The notes under the pieces were generated by a model. That model was given only the letters and a program-made list of their open reading frames with translations. It was not told where the DNA came from and ran no database searches. Below, piece after piece: positions 34,215-42,687 of a DNA stretch of 64,000 nucleotides. Numbering within the stretch: the first letter of the stretch is position 1; the number at the start of each line of letters is the position of its first letter. The stretch comes from a halophilic archaeon (GTDB lineage: Archaea > Halobacteriota > Halobacteria > Halobacteriales > Haladaptataceae): contig QNGA01000004.1 in NCBI GenBank assembly GCA_003298465.1, positions 336,696 to 400,695 of the forward strand, in the 5' to 3' direction. The position numbers were made by a program, and so were the translations under genes.

Positions 34215-35869
34215 CGGTCGACCTCCCCGAGAATCACGTCGAGGCTGCCGAGCGTGGCGACGAGGTCCGGAATGTACTCGCCGTTGGACATCTCGTGGAG
34301 CGCCGAGAGGTTACAGAAGCACGGACTGCGGATCTTGAACCGCGCCGGCTTGTCGGTCCCGTCGGCGCGGATGTAGATGCCGAGTTCGCCCTTCGCACCC
34401 TCGACCGCCCGGTACACCTCGGTGTCCGCGTCCGGCTTGAGCGTGCGCGGCACGTTGGCCTGTATCTCGCGTTCCTCCTCGGGCCAGTCCTCGAGCAGGT
34501 CGACGCACTGCTCGATGATCTTCGCGGACTCCTCGACCTCGCGCAGGCGCACGAGTAGCCGCGAGAAGTTGTCGCAGCCGTCCTCGGTGACGACGTCCCA
34601 GTCGAGTTCGTCGTAGTAGCCGTAGGGGTCGTCCCGGCGCAGGTCGTAGTCGATGCCCGACGCCCGGGCGACGGGACCCGTCGCGCCGTACTGCTTCGCG
34701 GTCTCGGGTTCGAGGACGCCCGTGCCGACCGTCCGGGTCTGGAATATCTCGTTGCCGGTGATGAGGTCGTGGTACTCCTCCAGCGCTCCCGGCAGGTCGT
34801 CGAGGAAGTCCCGGACCTTCCCGAAGAACTCGTCGCGCGGTTCGGGAATGTCCCAGACGACCCCGCCGAGGCGGAAGTAGTTGAACATCATCCGCTGGCC
34901 GGTGAGGTCTTCGAGGATGTTCTGGGCCTTCTCGCGGTCCCGCATCGCGTACATGAAGATGGCCGTGAAGTCGCCGTAGATGTCGAGACAGAACGTCCCG
35001 AGCGCGAGCATGTGCGACGCGATGCGACACATCTCCGCACCCATCGTACGGATTATCTGGGCGTACTCCGGTACGTCGATGTCCGCGAGGTCCTCCGCGA
35101 CGCGAGCGTAGGCCCACTCGTTGAGCAGGCCCGCCGACGCGTAGTCCCAGCGGTCCGGGTACGGCATGATCTGGTGCCGGTAGGTCCCGTTCTGGGCCAT
35201 CTGCTCCTCGCAGCGGTGGAGGTAACCGATGTCCGGCTCCACGTCCGCGACTTCCTCGCCGTCGAGGGTCGTCTTGAGGTGGAGCACCCCGTGGGTCGCG
35301 GGGTGGTGCGGACCGATGTTGAGGAACATCGTGTCCGACTCCTCGTCGTGGTGGCTCCCCTGAAGCGGGTTCTGGTGCTCCTGGAGGGGGACGAGCTGGG
35401 GCCGGTCCTGGTCGTAGTTCGAACTCAGCGGGTGGCCCTGCCACGTCTCGGGCAGGAGGATGCGCCGCAGGTCCGGGTGGCCCTCGTACTCGACGCCGAC
35501 GAGGTCGTACGCCTCGCGCTCCTGCCAGTCGGCCGTGCGGTAGACCGGTTCCGCCGTCTGGCTGACCGGATCCTCCCTCGACGTCGGGACGACGACGCTC
35601 ACTTCCTGCGTGCGGTCGTCGTACTTCGTGAGGTGGTAGATGCTCTCGTAACGGTCCTCGTAGTCCTGTGCGGTTACCATCGAGAGGTGGTCGAACCCGG
35701 CCTCGTCGCGCAGCGTGAACAGTGCGTCCTGCACCTCGTCGGGGCGGACGACGAACGCCGGCGCGTTCTCGTGGTCCTCGCGGCCGATAGCCAGGTCGCC
35801 GAGCAGGTCCGCGAGCGCCTCCTCGCTGGTCCCCTCGACCGTTCCGGAGATCTCTTCCTGCTTGCTCAT
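34211..35869 (-). CDS. nuoCD: Fused NADH-quinone oxidoreductase-like subunits C and D
   Basis: A 552-residue fusion. Residues 1-160 are the 30 kDa NuoC domain (with YRTADWQEREAYDLVGVEYEGHPDLRRIL). The rest is the 49 kDa NuoD domain, starting near NIGPHHPATHGVLHLK (about 181-196) and ending DVILGEVDR. The HPATHG histidine region near the quinone site is intact. Fusion of C and D also occurs in Escherichia coli. The gene overlaps nuoB by four bases and nuoH by four bases. Confidence 0.95.
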   Translation of the reverse strand: MSKQEEISGTVEGTSEEALADLLGDLAIGREDHENAPAFVVRPDEVQDALFTLRDEAGFDHLSMVTAQDYEDRYESIYHLTKYDDRTQEVSVVVPTSREDPVSQTAEPVYRTADWQEREAYDLVGVEYEGHPDLRRILLPETWQGHPLSSNYDQDRPQLVPLQEHQNPLQGSHHDEESDTMFLNIGPHHPATHGVLHLKTTLDGEEVADVEPDIGYLHRCEEQMAQNGTYRHQIMPYPDRWDYASAGLLNEWAYARVAEDLADIDVPEYAQIIRTMGAEMCRIASHMLALGTFCLDIYGDFTAIFMYAMRDREKAQNILEDLTGQRMMFNYFRLGGVVWDIPEPRDEFFGKVRDFLDDLPGALEEYHDLITGNEIFQTRTVGTGVLEPETAKQYGATGPVARASGIDYDLRRDDPYGYYDELDWDVVTEDGCDNFSRLLVRLREVEESAKIIEQCVDLLEDWPEEEREIQANVPRTLKPDADTEVYRAVEGAKGELGIYIRADGTDKPARFKIRSPCFCNLSALHEMSNGEYIPDLVATLGSLDVILGEVDR

Positions 35870-36570
35870 GGCGAATCAGCCCAGTTGTAGCGCATGATGA
35901 GCGTCTCCTCGTCGATCTGGTCGGCGAGCTTCTCGACCATCTCGTCCTGTTCGAGGTCGCCGAACTGCTCCAGTTCGTACGGTTTGACCGTCACGGGGCT
36001 CGTCTCGCCGTTGGCGATGCGCTCCTGAAGCTTGACGACGCCGTACACGAGCGCCTCGGGGCGAGGCGGACAACCCGGCACGTGGATGTCGACCGGGATG
36101 ATCTCCTCCGCGCCCTTGACGACGTTGTACCCTTCCTGGAAGGGTCCGCCGCTGATGGCGCACGAGCCCATGTTGACGACGAACTTCGGCTCGGGCATCT
36201 GGTCGTAGACGCGCTTCATGCGCGGACCGAACTTCGAGACGATGGTTCCCGGGACGATCATCACGTCGGCCTGGCGCGGCGACGCTCGGGGGACGCCCGA
36301 CCCGAAGCGGTCGAGGTCGTGTTTGACCGCGTAGGTGTGCATCATCTCGATGCTACAGCAGGCGATGCCGAACTGCAGCATGAACATCGACGACCCCCGG
36401 ACCCAGTTCATGAACTTGTCGAACTTCGTGAGGATGAACGGCGACGAGCCGAACGCCTCCCGAAGCTTCGAATTGAACCGGTTGTCGGTTCCCCCACCCA
36501 TTCGGGCCTCGCGGGTCTTCGTCTGTGCGTCTGTACTCGATTGTATGTACTCGCGTGGCTCGTTGCTCAT
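35866..36570 (-). CDS. nuoB: NADH-quinone oxidoreductase-like subunit B (cluster N2)
   Basis: A 234-residue subunit that holds the last 4Fe-4S cluster before quinone. The tandem cysteines are in [10 protein letters not shown] (about 72-73), with the further ligands in MGSCAISGG (about 137) and [10 protein letters not shown] (about 167). The N-terminal 40 residues are a polar extension. Start overlaps the nuoA stop by four bases. Confidence 0.95.
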   Translation of the reverse strand: MSNEPREYIQSSTDAQTKTREARMGGGTDNRFNSKLREAFGSSPFILTKFDKFMNWVRGSSMFMLQFGIACCSIEMMHTYAVKHDLDRFGSGVPRASPRQADVMIVPGTIVSKFGPRMKRVYDQMPEPKFVVNMGSCAISGGPFQEGYNVVKGAEEIIPVDIHVPGCPPRPEALVYGVVKLQERIANGETSPVTVKPYELEQFGDLEQDEMVEKLADQIDEETLIMRYNWADSP

Positions 36571-36974
36571 TGTTCCACTCTCCGTTGCCGATCACGGGGG
36601 CTGCGAACCCACCGTACCGCGCCGTTGCGCCAGGCCCACACGAGCCCGACGACGAGAACGCCGACGAACACCAGCATCGGGACGAGCGCCTTCCACAGTC
36701 CGACCCCGCTGTCGAGGGCGGACTGGTAGATGACGGTCCAGGGGAAGATGAGGACCGTCTCGATGTCGAAGACGACGAACAGCAACGCCACCATGTAGTA
36801 CTGGATGTTGAAGCGGATACGCGTCGTCCCCGTCGGGACCTCGCCGCTCTCGTACACGGCCGTCTTTCCTTTTTCGGGCACAGTTGGCCTGAGGAGGCTC
36901 GAAACCGCCATCATCCCGAACGGAATGAGGAGCCCCACCAGTGCCAGCGCGCCAATGGCTACCCATGGATTCAT
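36567..36974 (-). CDS. nuoA: NADH-quinone oxidoreductase-like subunit A
   Basis: A 135-residue three-helix subunit, first gene of the eleven-gene nuo operon. The conserved loop YESGEVPTGTTRIRFNIQYY (about 41-60) and the helix LLFVVFDIETVLIFPW (about 64-79) with its Asp/Glu pair are family hallmarks; the usual loop Cys is a Ser here. The ATG at 36974 has ribosome site aggag seven bases upstream and a TATA box at 37011-37020. NuoE, F and G are absent, so electrons probably do not enter from NADH by the usual flavin module. Confidence 0.94.
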   Translation of the reverse strand: MNPWVAIGALALVGLLIPFGMMAVSSLLRPTVPEKGKTAVYESGEVPTGTTRIRFNIQYYMVALLFVVFDIETVLIFPWTVIYQSALDSGVGLWKALVPMLVFVGVLVVGLVWAWRNGAVRWVRSPRDRQRRVEQ

Positions 36975-36981
36975 ACCGGAG

Positions 36982-37020
36982 TCTCCTAGCAGCGGTGTTT
37001 TGTGAGCGCACCCCTATAAG
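36982..37020 (-). promoter_or_regulatory. nuo operon promoter and ribosome site
   Basis: On the minus strand cttatagggg (37011-37020) forms a TATA box about 41 bases before nuoA, and aggaga (36982-36987) is a ribosome site with 7-base spacing. A leader of about 14 bases is predicted, in contrast to the many leaderless genes nearby. Confidence 0.55.
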
Positions 37021-37145
37021 CGTTGATTCTTGCGATTCATCGGTTTCAGACCCGCTCGTAGGTAGATACGACAATCGACGCTTTCTCTCGCGTAACGCTA
37101 CATTTCCGGCGAGCGACTCGACAGGACGAGCGCTCGGACGGTCCG

Positions 37146-37151
37146 AAAAAA
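37146..37151 (-). terminator. T-run terminator after purE
   Basis: Six consecutive T on the minus strand follow the purE stop by about 18 bases, inside the near-palindrome ggtcttttttcggacc. Oligo-T runs end archaeal transcripts, and this is the clearest one in the window. Confidence 0.5.
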
Positions 37152-37168
37152 GACCGAGACGCCGGTGA

Positions 37169-37807
37169 TTACTCTCGGTCCTGAAACGCCGACGTGCCGC
37201 GTTCGTGTAACTCCCGCGAGACGTCACCGACGCTCTCCTGGAGGTCGTCGTGGTACGCGACGAGTCGCTCCCGGAGGTCGTCGTGTTCGCGAGCGAGAAT
37301 CTGGGCCGCCGACAACGCGGCGTTGAACGACTTGCCGGCGTCCACCGCGACGATGGGCGCGCCGGTCGGCATCCCCACGACGGAGGGCAGCGACTTCTCC
37401 TGGACGGGCACGCCGACGACGGGCACCGGGTAGGCGAGCGACGCGGTCATGTTCGGCAGGTCCGCCGACTTGCCGCCGGCCCCGGCGATTATCACGTCCA
37501 GTCCGCGCGCTTCCGCCGTCTCGGCGTACGCGTACATCAGTTCGGGCGTCCGGTGAGCCGAGACGACGTACGTCTCGAAGGTGAACCGCGCCTCGGGCGG
37601 GTCCTCGTAGTCCGTGACCTCCTCGAAGCCGAGTTCCGTGAGGGCGTCGTACGCGCCCGGCGACGCGTCGGTGCCGGCCATCACGTCGAGGTCCGAGTCG
37701 CTGCCCATGATCACCCCCACGTCGGGGGTCGTCTCGGGCGAGCGGTCGCGCTCCGCCTCGGCTTCGAACTGTTCGATCAGGGCCTGAACTGAGTCTGCTG
37801 TGGTCAT
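37169..37807 (-). CDS. purE: N5-carboxyaminoimidazole ribonucleotide mutase
   Basis: A 212-residue purine biosynthesis enzyme converting N5-CAIR to CAIR. Class I motifs: GSDSDL near residues 35-40, SAHRTP with the catalytic His near 83-88, and AGAGGKSADLPNM near 108-120. A haloarchaeal N-terminal extension (about 28 residues) and a short insert after the first motif make it longer than the usual 160-170. It follows purK with a 10-base gap in one operon. The partner PurK supports class I. Confidence 0.95.
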   Translation of the reverse strand: MTTADSVQALIEQFEAEAERDRSPETTPDVGVIMGSDSDLDVMAGTDASPGAYDALTELGFEEVTDYEDPPEARFTFETYVVSAHRTPELMYAYAETAEARGLDVIIAGAGGKSADLPNMTASLAYPVPVVGVPVQEKSLPSVVGMPTGAPIVAVDAGKSFNAALSAAQILAREHDDLRERLVAYHDDLQESVGDVSRELHERGTSAFQDRE

Positions 37808-37817
37808 GGGTGTACGG

Positions 37818-38987
37818 TCAGCGGAAGGTCAGCGCGTCGGTGCAGTCGCGGGCTTCGGCCAGCAGGTCGCTGGCGGACGGTTCGCCGACGAGGGTGACGT
37901 GGCCCATCTTCCGGAGCGGCCGCACCTCGTCTTTGCCGTACCAGTGGAGATTCGCGCCGCGCGTGGCGAGCACCTCGTCGACGCCGGCCAGTTCCGCGGG
38001 GCGGGGCTCCTCGACGTCGCCCAGCACGTTCGACATCGCCACCGGACCGCGGAGGTCGGTCGCTCCCAGGGGGTAGCCCAGCACGCCGCGGACGTGCTGT
38101 TCGAACTGCGAGGTGAGCGCCCCCTCGATGGTGAAGTGGCCGGAGTTGTGCGGCCGGGGCGCTATCTCGTTGACGAGGATCTCGTCGCCCCGGGACGCCT
38201 GCTGCGTCTCGCCCGTCTCGAACAGTTCGATACCGTACACCCCCCGCCCCGACATGGCGTCCAGCACGTCCCGGGCGACCGCCTCGGCCCGTTCGAGGGT
38301 GTCCTCGGAGGTGCGCGCCGGGACGACCGTCTCCCGGAGTATCTCTTCCTCGTGGACGTTCTCGCCGACGGGGAACGTCGCCACCTCGTCGTCGCCCTTC
38401 ACGGCGATGACCGACAGTTCGCGTTCGAACGGGACGAACGCCTCGACCATCAGGTCGCCCGACACGGCGGCGAGCGCGTCGTCCACGTCCTCGGCGCTCT
38501 CGACGGGGACGTTCCCCCGGCCGTCGTAGCCGCCGCGGCGGGCCTTCAGCATCATCGGGTAGCCGAGTTCCTCGCCCGCCGCGAGCAGGTCCTCCCGGTC
38601 CTCGACGGGCCGGAACTCCGGCACCGGAACGCCCCGCTCTCGCAGGCGGCGCTTCTGTACCAACTTGTCCTGTATCGTCCGGAGCGTGGCCGGGTCGGGG
38701 TGGACCGGGACGCCGCGTTCCTCGCCGACCTGCGCCAGCAGGTCGGGGTCGGCGAGCTCTATCTCGAACGTCAGCGCGTCCGAGCGCGCCGCCAGTTCGT
38801 CGAGAGCGTCGGCGTCGTCGAAGTCGCCGACTATCTGCTCGCGGACGACGGGCGCTGCAGGACAGTCGGGAGTCGGGTCCAGCACGACCAGTTCGACGCC
38901 GAGCGGGGACGCGGCCTCGGCCAGCATCCGGCCGAGCTGTCCGCCCCCGACGACGCCGAGCGTCGGCGGTTCGCCGAGCGTGCGCAT
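37818..38987 (-). CDS. purK: N5-carboxyaminoimidazole ribonucleotide synthase
   Basis: A 389-residue ATP-grasp enzyme making N5-CAIR from AIR, bicarbonate and ATP. The N-terminal VVGGGQLGRMLAEAA (about 8-22) is diagnostic. The ATP-grasp core includes KARRGGYDGRGN near 148-159 and the metal-binding NEIAPRPHNSGH near 272-283. The TATA-like cttatgcagg (39011-39020) is about 28 bases upstream on the minus strand. It is followed by purE. Confidence 0.95.
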   Translation of the reverse strand: MRTLGEPPTLGVVGGGQLGRMLAEAASPLGVELVVLDPTPDCPAAPVVREQIVGDFDDADALDELAARSDALTFEIELADPDLLAQVGEERGVPVHPDPATLRTIQDKLVQKRRLRERGVPVPEFRPVEDREDLLAAGEELGYPMMLKARRGGYDGRGNVPVESAEDVDDALAAVSGDLMVEAFVPFERELSVIAVKGDDEVATFPVGENVHEEEILRETVVPARTSEDTLERAEAVARDVLDAMSGRGVYGIELFETGETQQASRGDEILVNEIAPRPHNSGHFTIEGALTSQFEQHVRGVLGYPLGATDLRGPVAMSNVLGDVEEPRPAELAGVDEVLATRGANLHWYGKDEVRPLRKMGHVTLVGEPSASDLLAEARDCTDALTFR

Positions 38988-39078
38988 CGTACCCCGCAGT
39001 TATCGTCGCCCCTGCATAAGATTTGCCAACCCTCTCGCCCGATATGCACGTTCTCGTACATTCGAGGAGCGGGACGGC

Positions 39079-40836
39079 TCACGCCGTCCCGTTTCTCGCC
39101 TCCCGGAGCGCGCGCTTCTCGATGAAGACGGTCGTCTCGCTCCCCCAGAGCGTGAGTTCCTCGTCGTACGCCCGGTAGCCCTCCAGGCGGGCCGAGACGA
39201 GGTCTCTCTTCGACGAGCGCGTGATGACGACGGGCGGCAGGTCGCCCTCCAGGTCCTGCTGGTCCATCGTGCTCTCGACCTCGGCGTCGGCGAGTTCCGT
39301 GTACCAGGGTAGCGGCAGGCGGTTGTACCAGCCGCTCGCGGCCGGGATGCGGTCGTTGTCACCCTCGTCGCGCACGTAGAAGATGTAATCGCCGTTCTCG
39401 TTGACGTGCCCGTAGTAGAGCACGTCGGTGCCCTCGTTCGTCCGGGCGACGGCCTGCATCTTCTCCAGGGTCGGCCGGATGCCGTCCGCGGGCTGGCCGA
39501 ACTGGACGATGTGGTTGTCCGTCTGCTCGCCCAGCGGCGGGGTCATCGTGTCGTCCTGCGGGTGGACGTACACCGCGCCGACCATGGGGACCGCTATCTG
39601 CCACGCGACGACGAGGACGACGACGCCGGCCGCGAGCGTCGCGCTCGAATCGTCGTGCTCGTACGCCTCCCGTCCCCAGCGGTACAGCAGGCCCGCACCG
39701 ACCGCCGCCGGGATGGCGAGCGGCGCGACGGCGTGGACCGTCGCCCACGGGGCCTTGATGTCCGTCGCGAGGGGGTAGCCGAGGACGCCGACCGCACCCC
39801 AGTAGAAGGCGAAGGAGACGAGGTCCCGCGGGCGCTCGTCGACGTAGCGCGCGGCCACGAAGCCGACCACGGCGAACGCGACCAGCGGGAGCGCGCCCTG
39901 TTCGAGCACCGTCACGTAGTGTTCGAAGTACGGCAGGTACGGGTGACCCTGACTGCCGAGCCACGTGTTCGTGAACTCGTTCCACGACCCGAGGGTCGCC
40001 TCCCCGACGACCGCCGGCCAGAGCGTCGGGTCCGTGACCGCGTCGACGATGCCGGTGCCCGGGCCGGGTCTGCGCGGCGCGTAGAAGTAGACGACGATGG
40101 CGAAGAACTCGACGAGCGCGACCAGGAGGTGGGGCGCCCACGACGCCAGACTCCGCCCGAGGTCCGCGAGCGCGTCCGCGAGCACGCCGGTCCACTCGCG
40201 CTCCTCGTTGCGCGCGAGGAAGAGGCGGTGGTCGAGCAGGAGGGCGGCCGCGCCGAGCCACGACAGCAGGTACAGCAGGACGTTCTCCTTCGTCGTGAAC
40301 GCCAGCGCGAGCGACGCGGTCCCGGCGTAGAGATACCGCGGTCGCCCGGTCGCGTGCGCGCGAAGGAAGAATCCGAGGGCGAACAGCGCGAACGCGGCGA
40401 GCAGCACGTCGTTGCGCATGAACCGGGAGTAGTACAGCAGGATGGGGTTGACGGCGAACAGGAGGCCGAGCGCGACCATCTCCGAATCCCGGAGGTGGTC
40501 GCGGTAGAGCCACGCCGCGAGCGGGAGCAGACCGGTGACGACCGCGACCGGGAGGCGAGCCACGAAGTCGCTCGCGCCGAACAGTTCGAAGAGGACGCGG
40601 TTCACGATGCCGAAGAAGGGACCGTGGATGCCGGCGCTGTACTCCCAGAAACCGTTCTCCTGGTAGCGAAGAATCCAGTAGCCGACGCGAGCCTCGTCCC
40701 AGTGGGCGACCCGGTCGCCCAGTTCGAACAGGCGCAACGCGAGCGCCAGGACGGTGATCGCGACCACTCCCAGGGCGGTCCCGTCGCGGCGCCGCAGGCC
40801 CGCACGGAGCGATTCAGGGCGTTCGCTCGAACTCAT
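39079..40836 (-). CDS. Flippase activity-associated protein Agl23-like (GT39-type membrane protein)
   Basis: A 585-residue membrane protein with about 10-12 hydrophobic segments and a soluble C-terminal domain of about 140 residues. The first extracytoplasmic loop after helix 1 carries ELGDRVAHWDEAR, with the DE pair characteristic of GT-C dolichol-phosphate sugar transferases (PMT/ArnT type). It matches the haloarchaeal family named Agl23, linked to protein N-glycosylation. The ATG at 40836 is preceded by ttgtat at 27 bases; the longer frame is antisense to ribH. There are no other agl genes nearby. The precise reaction is uncertain. Confidence 0.8.
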   Translation of the reverse strand: MSSSERPESLRAGLRRRDGTALGVVAITVLALALRLFELGDRVAHWDEARVGYWILRYQENGFWEYSAGIHGPFFGIVNRVLFELFGASDFVARLPVAVVTGLLPLAAWLYRDHLRDSEMVALGLLFAVNPILLYYSRFMRNDVLLAAFALFALGFFLRAHATGRPRYLYAGTASLALAFTTKENVLLYLLSWLGAAALLLDHRLFLARNEEREWTGVLADALADLGRSLASWAPHLLVALVEFFAIVVYFYAPRRPGPGTGIVDAVTDPTLWPAVVGEATLGSWNEFTNTWLGSQGHPYLPYFEHYVTVLEQGALPLVAFAVVGFVAARYVDERPRDLVSFAFYWGAVGVLGYPLATDIKAPWATVHAVAPLAIPAAVGAGLLYRWGREAYEHDDSSATLAAGVVVLVVAWQIAVPMVGAVYVHPQDDTMTPPLGEQTDNHIVQFGQPADGIRPTLEKMQAVARTNEGTDVLYYGHVNENGDYIFYVRDEGDNDRIPAASGWYNRLPLPWYTELADAEVESTMDQQDLEGDLPPVVITRSSKRDLVSARLEGYRAYDEELTLWGSETTVFIEKRALREARNGTA

Positions 40837-40860
40837 CGGTTCTCTCAAGAAGTCAAGGGG

Positions 40861-40923
40861 ATACAAGCTTTCCGGAGACAGGCGGGAGGAGCCGTACTTG
40901 CGGAGAGCGGTAGTTCTTTTACC
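40861..40923. promoter_or_regulatory. Divergent promoters of the Agl23-like gene and ribH
   Basis: On the minus strand ttgtat (40861-40866) lies 27 bases before the start at 40836. On the plus strand ttcttttacc (40914-40923) is centred 26 bases before the ribH ATG at 40945. Both predict leaderless mRNAs from a 108-base shared intergenic region. Confidence 0.5.
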
Positions 40924-40944
40924 CGCGCTGGCCTCCCGCCACAC

Positions 40945-41346
40945 ATGGTATCCCTCGGACTCGTCGTCGCGGAGTTCAACGCGCCGATAACGGAGGAGAT
41001 GGAGGAGTCGGCCCGCGAAGCGGCCGAGGACCGCGGCGCGAACGTGGTCGAGACGCTGCACGTGCCCGGCGCGTACGACACGCCGCTGGCCGCCGACCGC
41101 CTCGCTCGCCGCCCGGACGTCGAGGCGGTAGCGGTCGTCGGGACCATCGTCACCGGCGACACCGACCACGACCAGGTCATCGGCCACGCCGCCGCGGCGA
41201 AACTCAGCGACGTGAGCCTCGACCGGGACACGCCGGTCGCGCTCGGTATCACGGGGCCGGGGATGTCAGCCGAAGAAGCGCGCGAACGTACCGACTACGG
41301 CGCGCGCGCCGTCGAAAGTGCAGTCGATCTCGCGGAGGAACTCTGA
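40945..41346 (+). CDS. ribH: 6,7-dimethyl-8-ribityllumazine synthase
   Basis: A 133-residue riboflavin biosynthesis enzyme condensing 5-amino-6-ribitylamino-uracil with 3,4-dihydroxy-2-butanone phosphate. Motifs: EFNAPIT (about 10-16), VPGAYDTP (about 41-48), GTIVTGDTDHDQVIGHA (about 65-81), with the catalytic His in DHD, and GITGPGMS near 101. The length fits the short archaeal type. The ATG at 40945 is leaderless; the longer frame upstream is antisense to the Agl23-like gene. The aminotransferase begins one base after its stop, implying co-transcription. Confidence 0.93.
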   Translation: MVSLGLVVAEFNAPITEEMEESAREAAEDRGANVVETLHVPGAYDTPLAADRLARRPDVEAVAVVGTIVTGDTDHDQVIGHAAAAKLSDVSLDRDTPVALGITGPGMSAEEARERTDYGARAVESAVDLAEEL

Positions 41347-41347
41347 T

Positions 41348-42490
41348 ATGGACTTCTCACAGCGCATTCAGCGAGTCGAACCGAGCGCGACGCTCGCCAT
41401 CAGCAGCCTCGCCTCGCAGCTCGAAAGCGAGGGGAAAGACGTGGTGGACCTGAGCGTCGGCGAACCGGACTTCCCGACCCCCGACAACGTCGTCGAAGCC
41501 GGGAAAGAAGCGATGGACGCCGGACACACCGGCTACACGCCCTCGAAGGGCGTCCCCGAACTCCGGGCGGCCATCGCCGAGAAGCTGCGGGACGACGGCC
41601 TCGACTACGAGGCCGACAACGTCGTCGTCACGCCCGGCGCGAAACAGGCCCTCTACGAGGCGGTCCAGTCCACGGTGGACGACGGCGACGAGGTCGTCCT
41701 GCTCGACCCGGCGTGGGTGTCCTACGAGGCGATGGTGAAACTCGCCGGGGGCGACCTGAACCGGGTCGACCTCGCGCCCCACGATTTCCAGCTCGAACCC
41801 GCGCTCGACGACCTCGCCGAGGCCGTCTCCGACGACACCGAACTGCTCGTCGTCAACTCGCCGAACAATCCGACGGGCGCGGTGTACTCGGACGCCGCGC
41901 TCGAAGGGGTGCGCGACATCGCGGTCGACCACGACGTGACCGTCATCAGCGACGAGATTTACGAGCGCATCACGTACGGCGTCGACCCGACGAGTCTCGC
42001 CACCTTCGACGGCATGCGCGAGCGCACCATCACCGTCAACGGCTTCTCGAAGGCGTACTCGATGACGGGCTGGCGGCTCGGCTACCTCGCCGCGCCCGAG
42101 GAACTCGTCTCGCAGGCGTCGAAGCTCCACTCCCACTCGGTCTCCTCGGCGACGAACTTCGTCCAGCGCGCCGGCATCGAGGCGCTCGGGGACACCGAGG
42201 CCGCGGTCGGCGAGATGGTCGAGGCGTTCCACGAGCGCCGCGACCGGTTGGCCGCCCTCCTCGAACAGCACGGCGTGGACGTGCGGATGCCCGACGGCGC
42301 GTTCTACATGATGTTGCCCGTCGCCGACGACGACCAGCAGTGGTGCGAGGACGTCCTCGAACGGGCCCACGTCGCCACGGTCCCGGGAAGCGCCTTCGGC
42401 GCGCCGGGGTACGCCCGGATGTCCTACGCCAACAGCGTCGAGCGCATCGAGGAGGCCGTCCGGCGACTGGCCGACGAAGGCTTCCTGTAG
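41348..42490 (+). CDS. Class I/II pyridoxal-phosphate aminotransferase (aspartate aminotransferase-like)
   Basis: A 380-residue fold-type I aminotransferase. The cofactor Lys235 lies in NGFSKAYSMTGWRLG. The SPNNPTG motif (171-177) and the carboxylate-binding Arg near the C-terminus are present, and SLASQLESEGKDVVDLSVGEPDF (about 20-42) is typical of subgroup I-gamma enzymes acting on aspartate, and sometimes aromatic or prephenate substrates. It starts one base after ribH. Specificity cannot be fixed from sequence; aspartate/2-oxoglutarate is most likely. Confidence 0.88.
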   Translation: MDFSQRIQRVEPSATLAISSLASQLESEGKDVVDLSVGEPDFPTPDNVVEAGKEAMDAGHTGYTPSKGVPELRAAIAEKLRDDGLDYEADNVVVTPGAKQALYEAVQSTVDDGDEVVLLDPAWVSYEAMVKLAGGDLNRVDLAPHDFQLEPALDDLAEAVSDDTELLVVNSPNNPTGAVYSDAALEGVRDIAVDHDVTVISDEIYERITYGVDPTSLATFDGMRERTITVNGFSKAYSMTGWRLGYLAAPEELVSQASKLHSHSVSSATNFVQRAGIEALGDTEAAVGEMVEAFHERRDRLAALLEQHGVDVRMPDGAFYMMLPVADDDQQWCEDVLERAHVATVPGSAFGAPGYARMSYANSVERIEEAVRRLADEGFL

Positions 42491-42656
42491 CGACCGCCCC
42501 TCGTTTTCCGCCACCGTCGCCGCGCGAACGCACGGCGCGACGGCTCCGTCGGCGAGGCGTCACCCGGCCGCCAGCGTAGCGCCGGCGTCCGCCGTCTCCG
42601 GACCGTTCGGCCGACGAGACCGCGTCGGAGACCGGAAACGCCCGTCGAAGGGTGTC

Positions 42657-42684
42657 TTTCTTAACCGTTCGTCTCGTACGAACG
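42657..42684 (+). promoter_or_regulatory. Thiolase promoter with palindromic operator candidate
   Basis: A TATA box tttcttaacc (42657-42666) lies 27 bases before the ATG at 42688. Between them, over the predicted transcription start, is a perfect inverted repeat cgttcgt (42666-42672) / acgaacg (42678-42684) with spacer ctcgt. A repressor bound here would block transcription. The repeat is seen directly; the regulator (TetR-type is a guess) is not known. Confidence 0.5.
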
Positions 42685-42687
42685 ACC

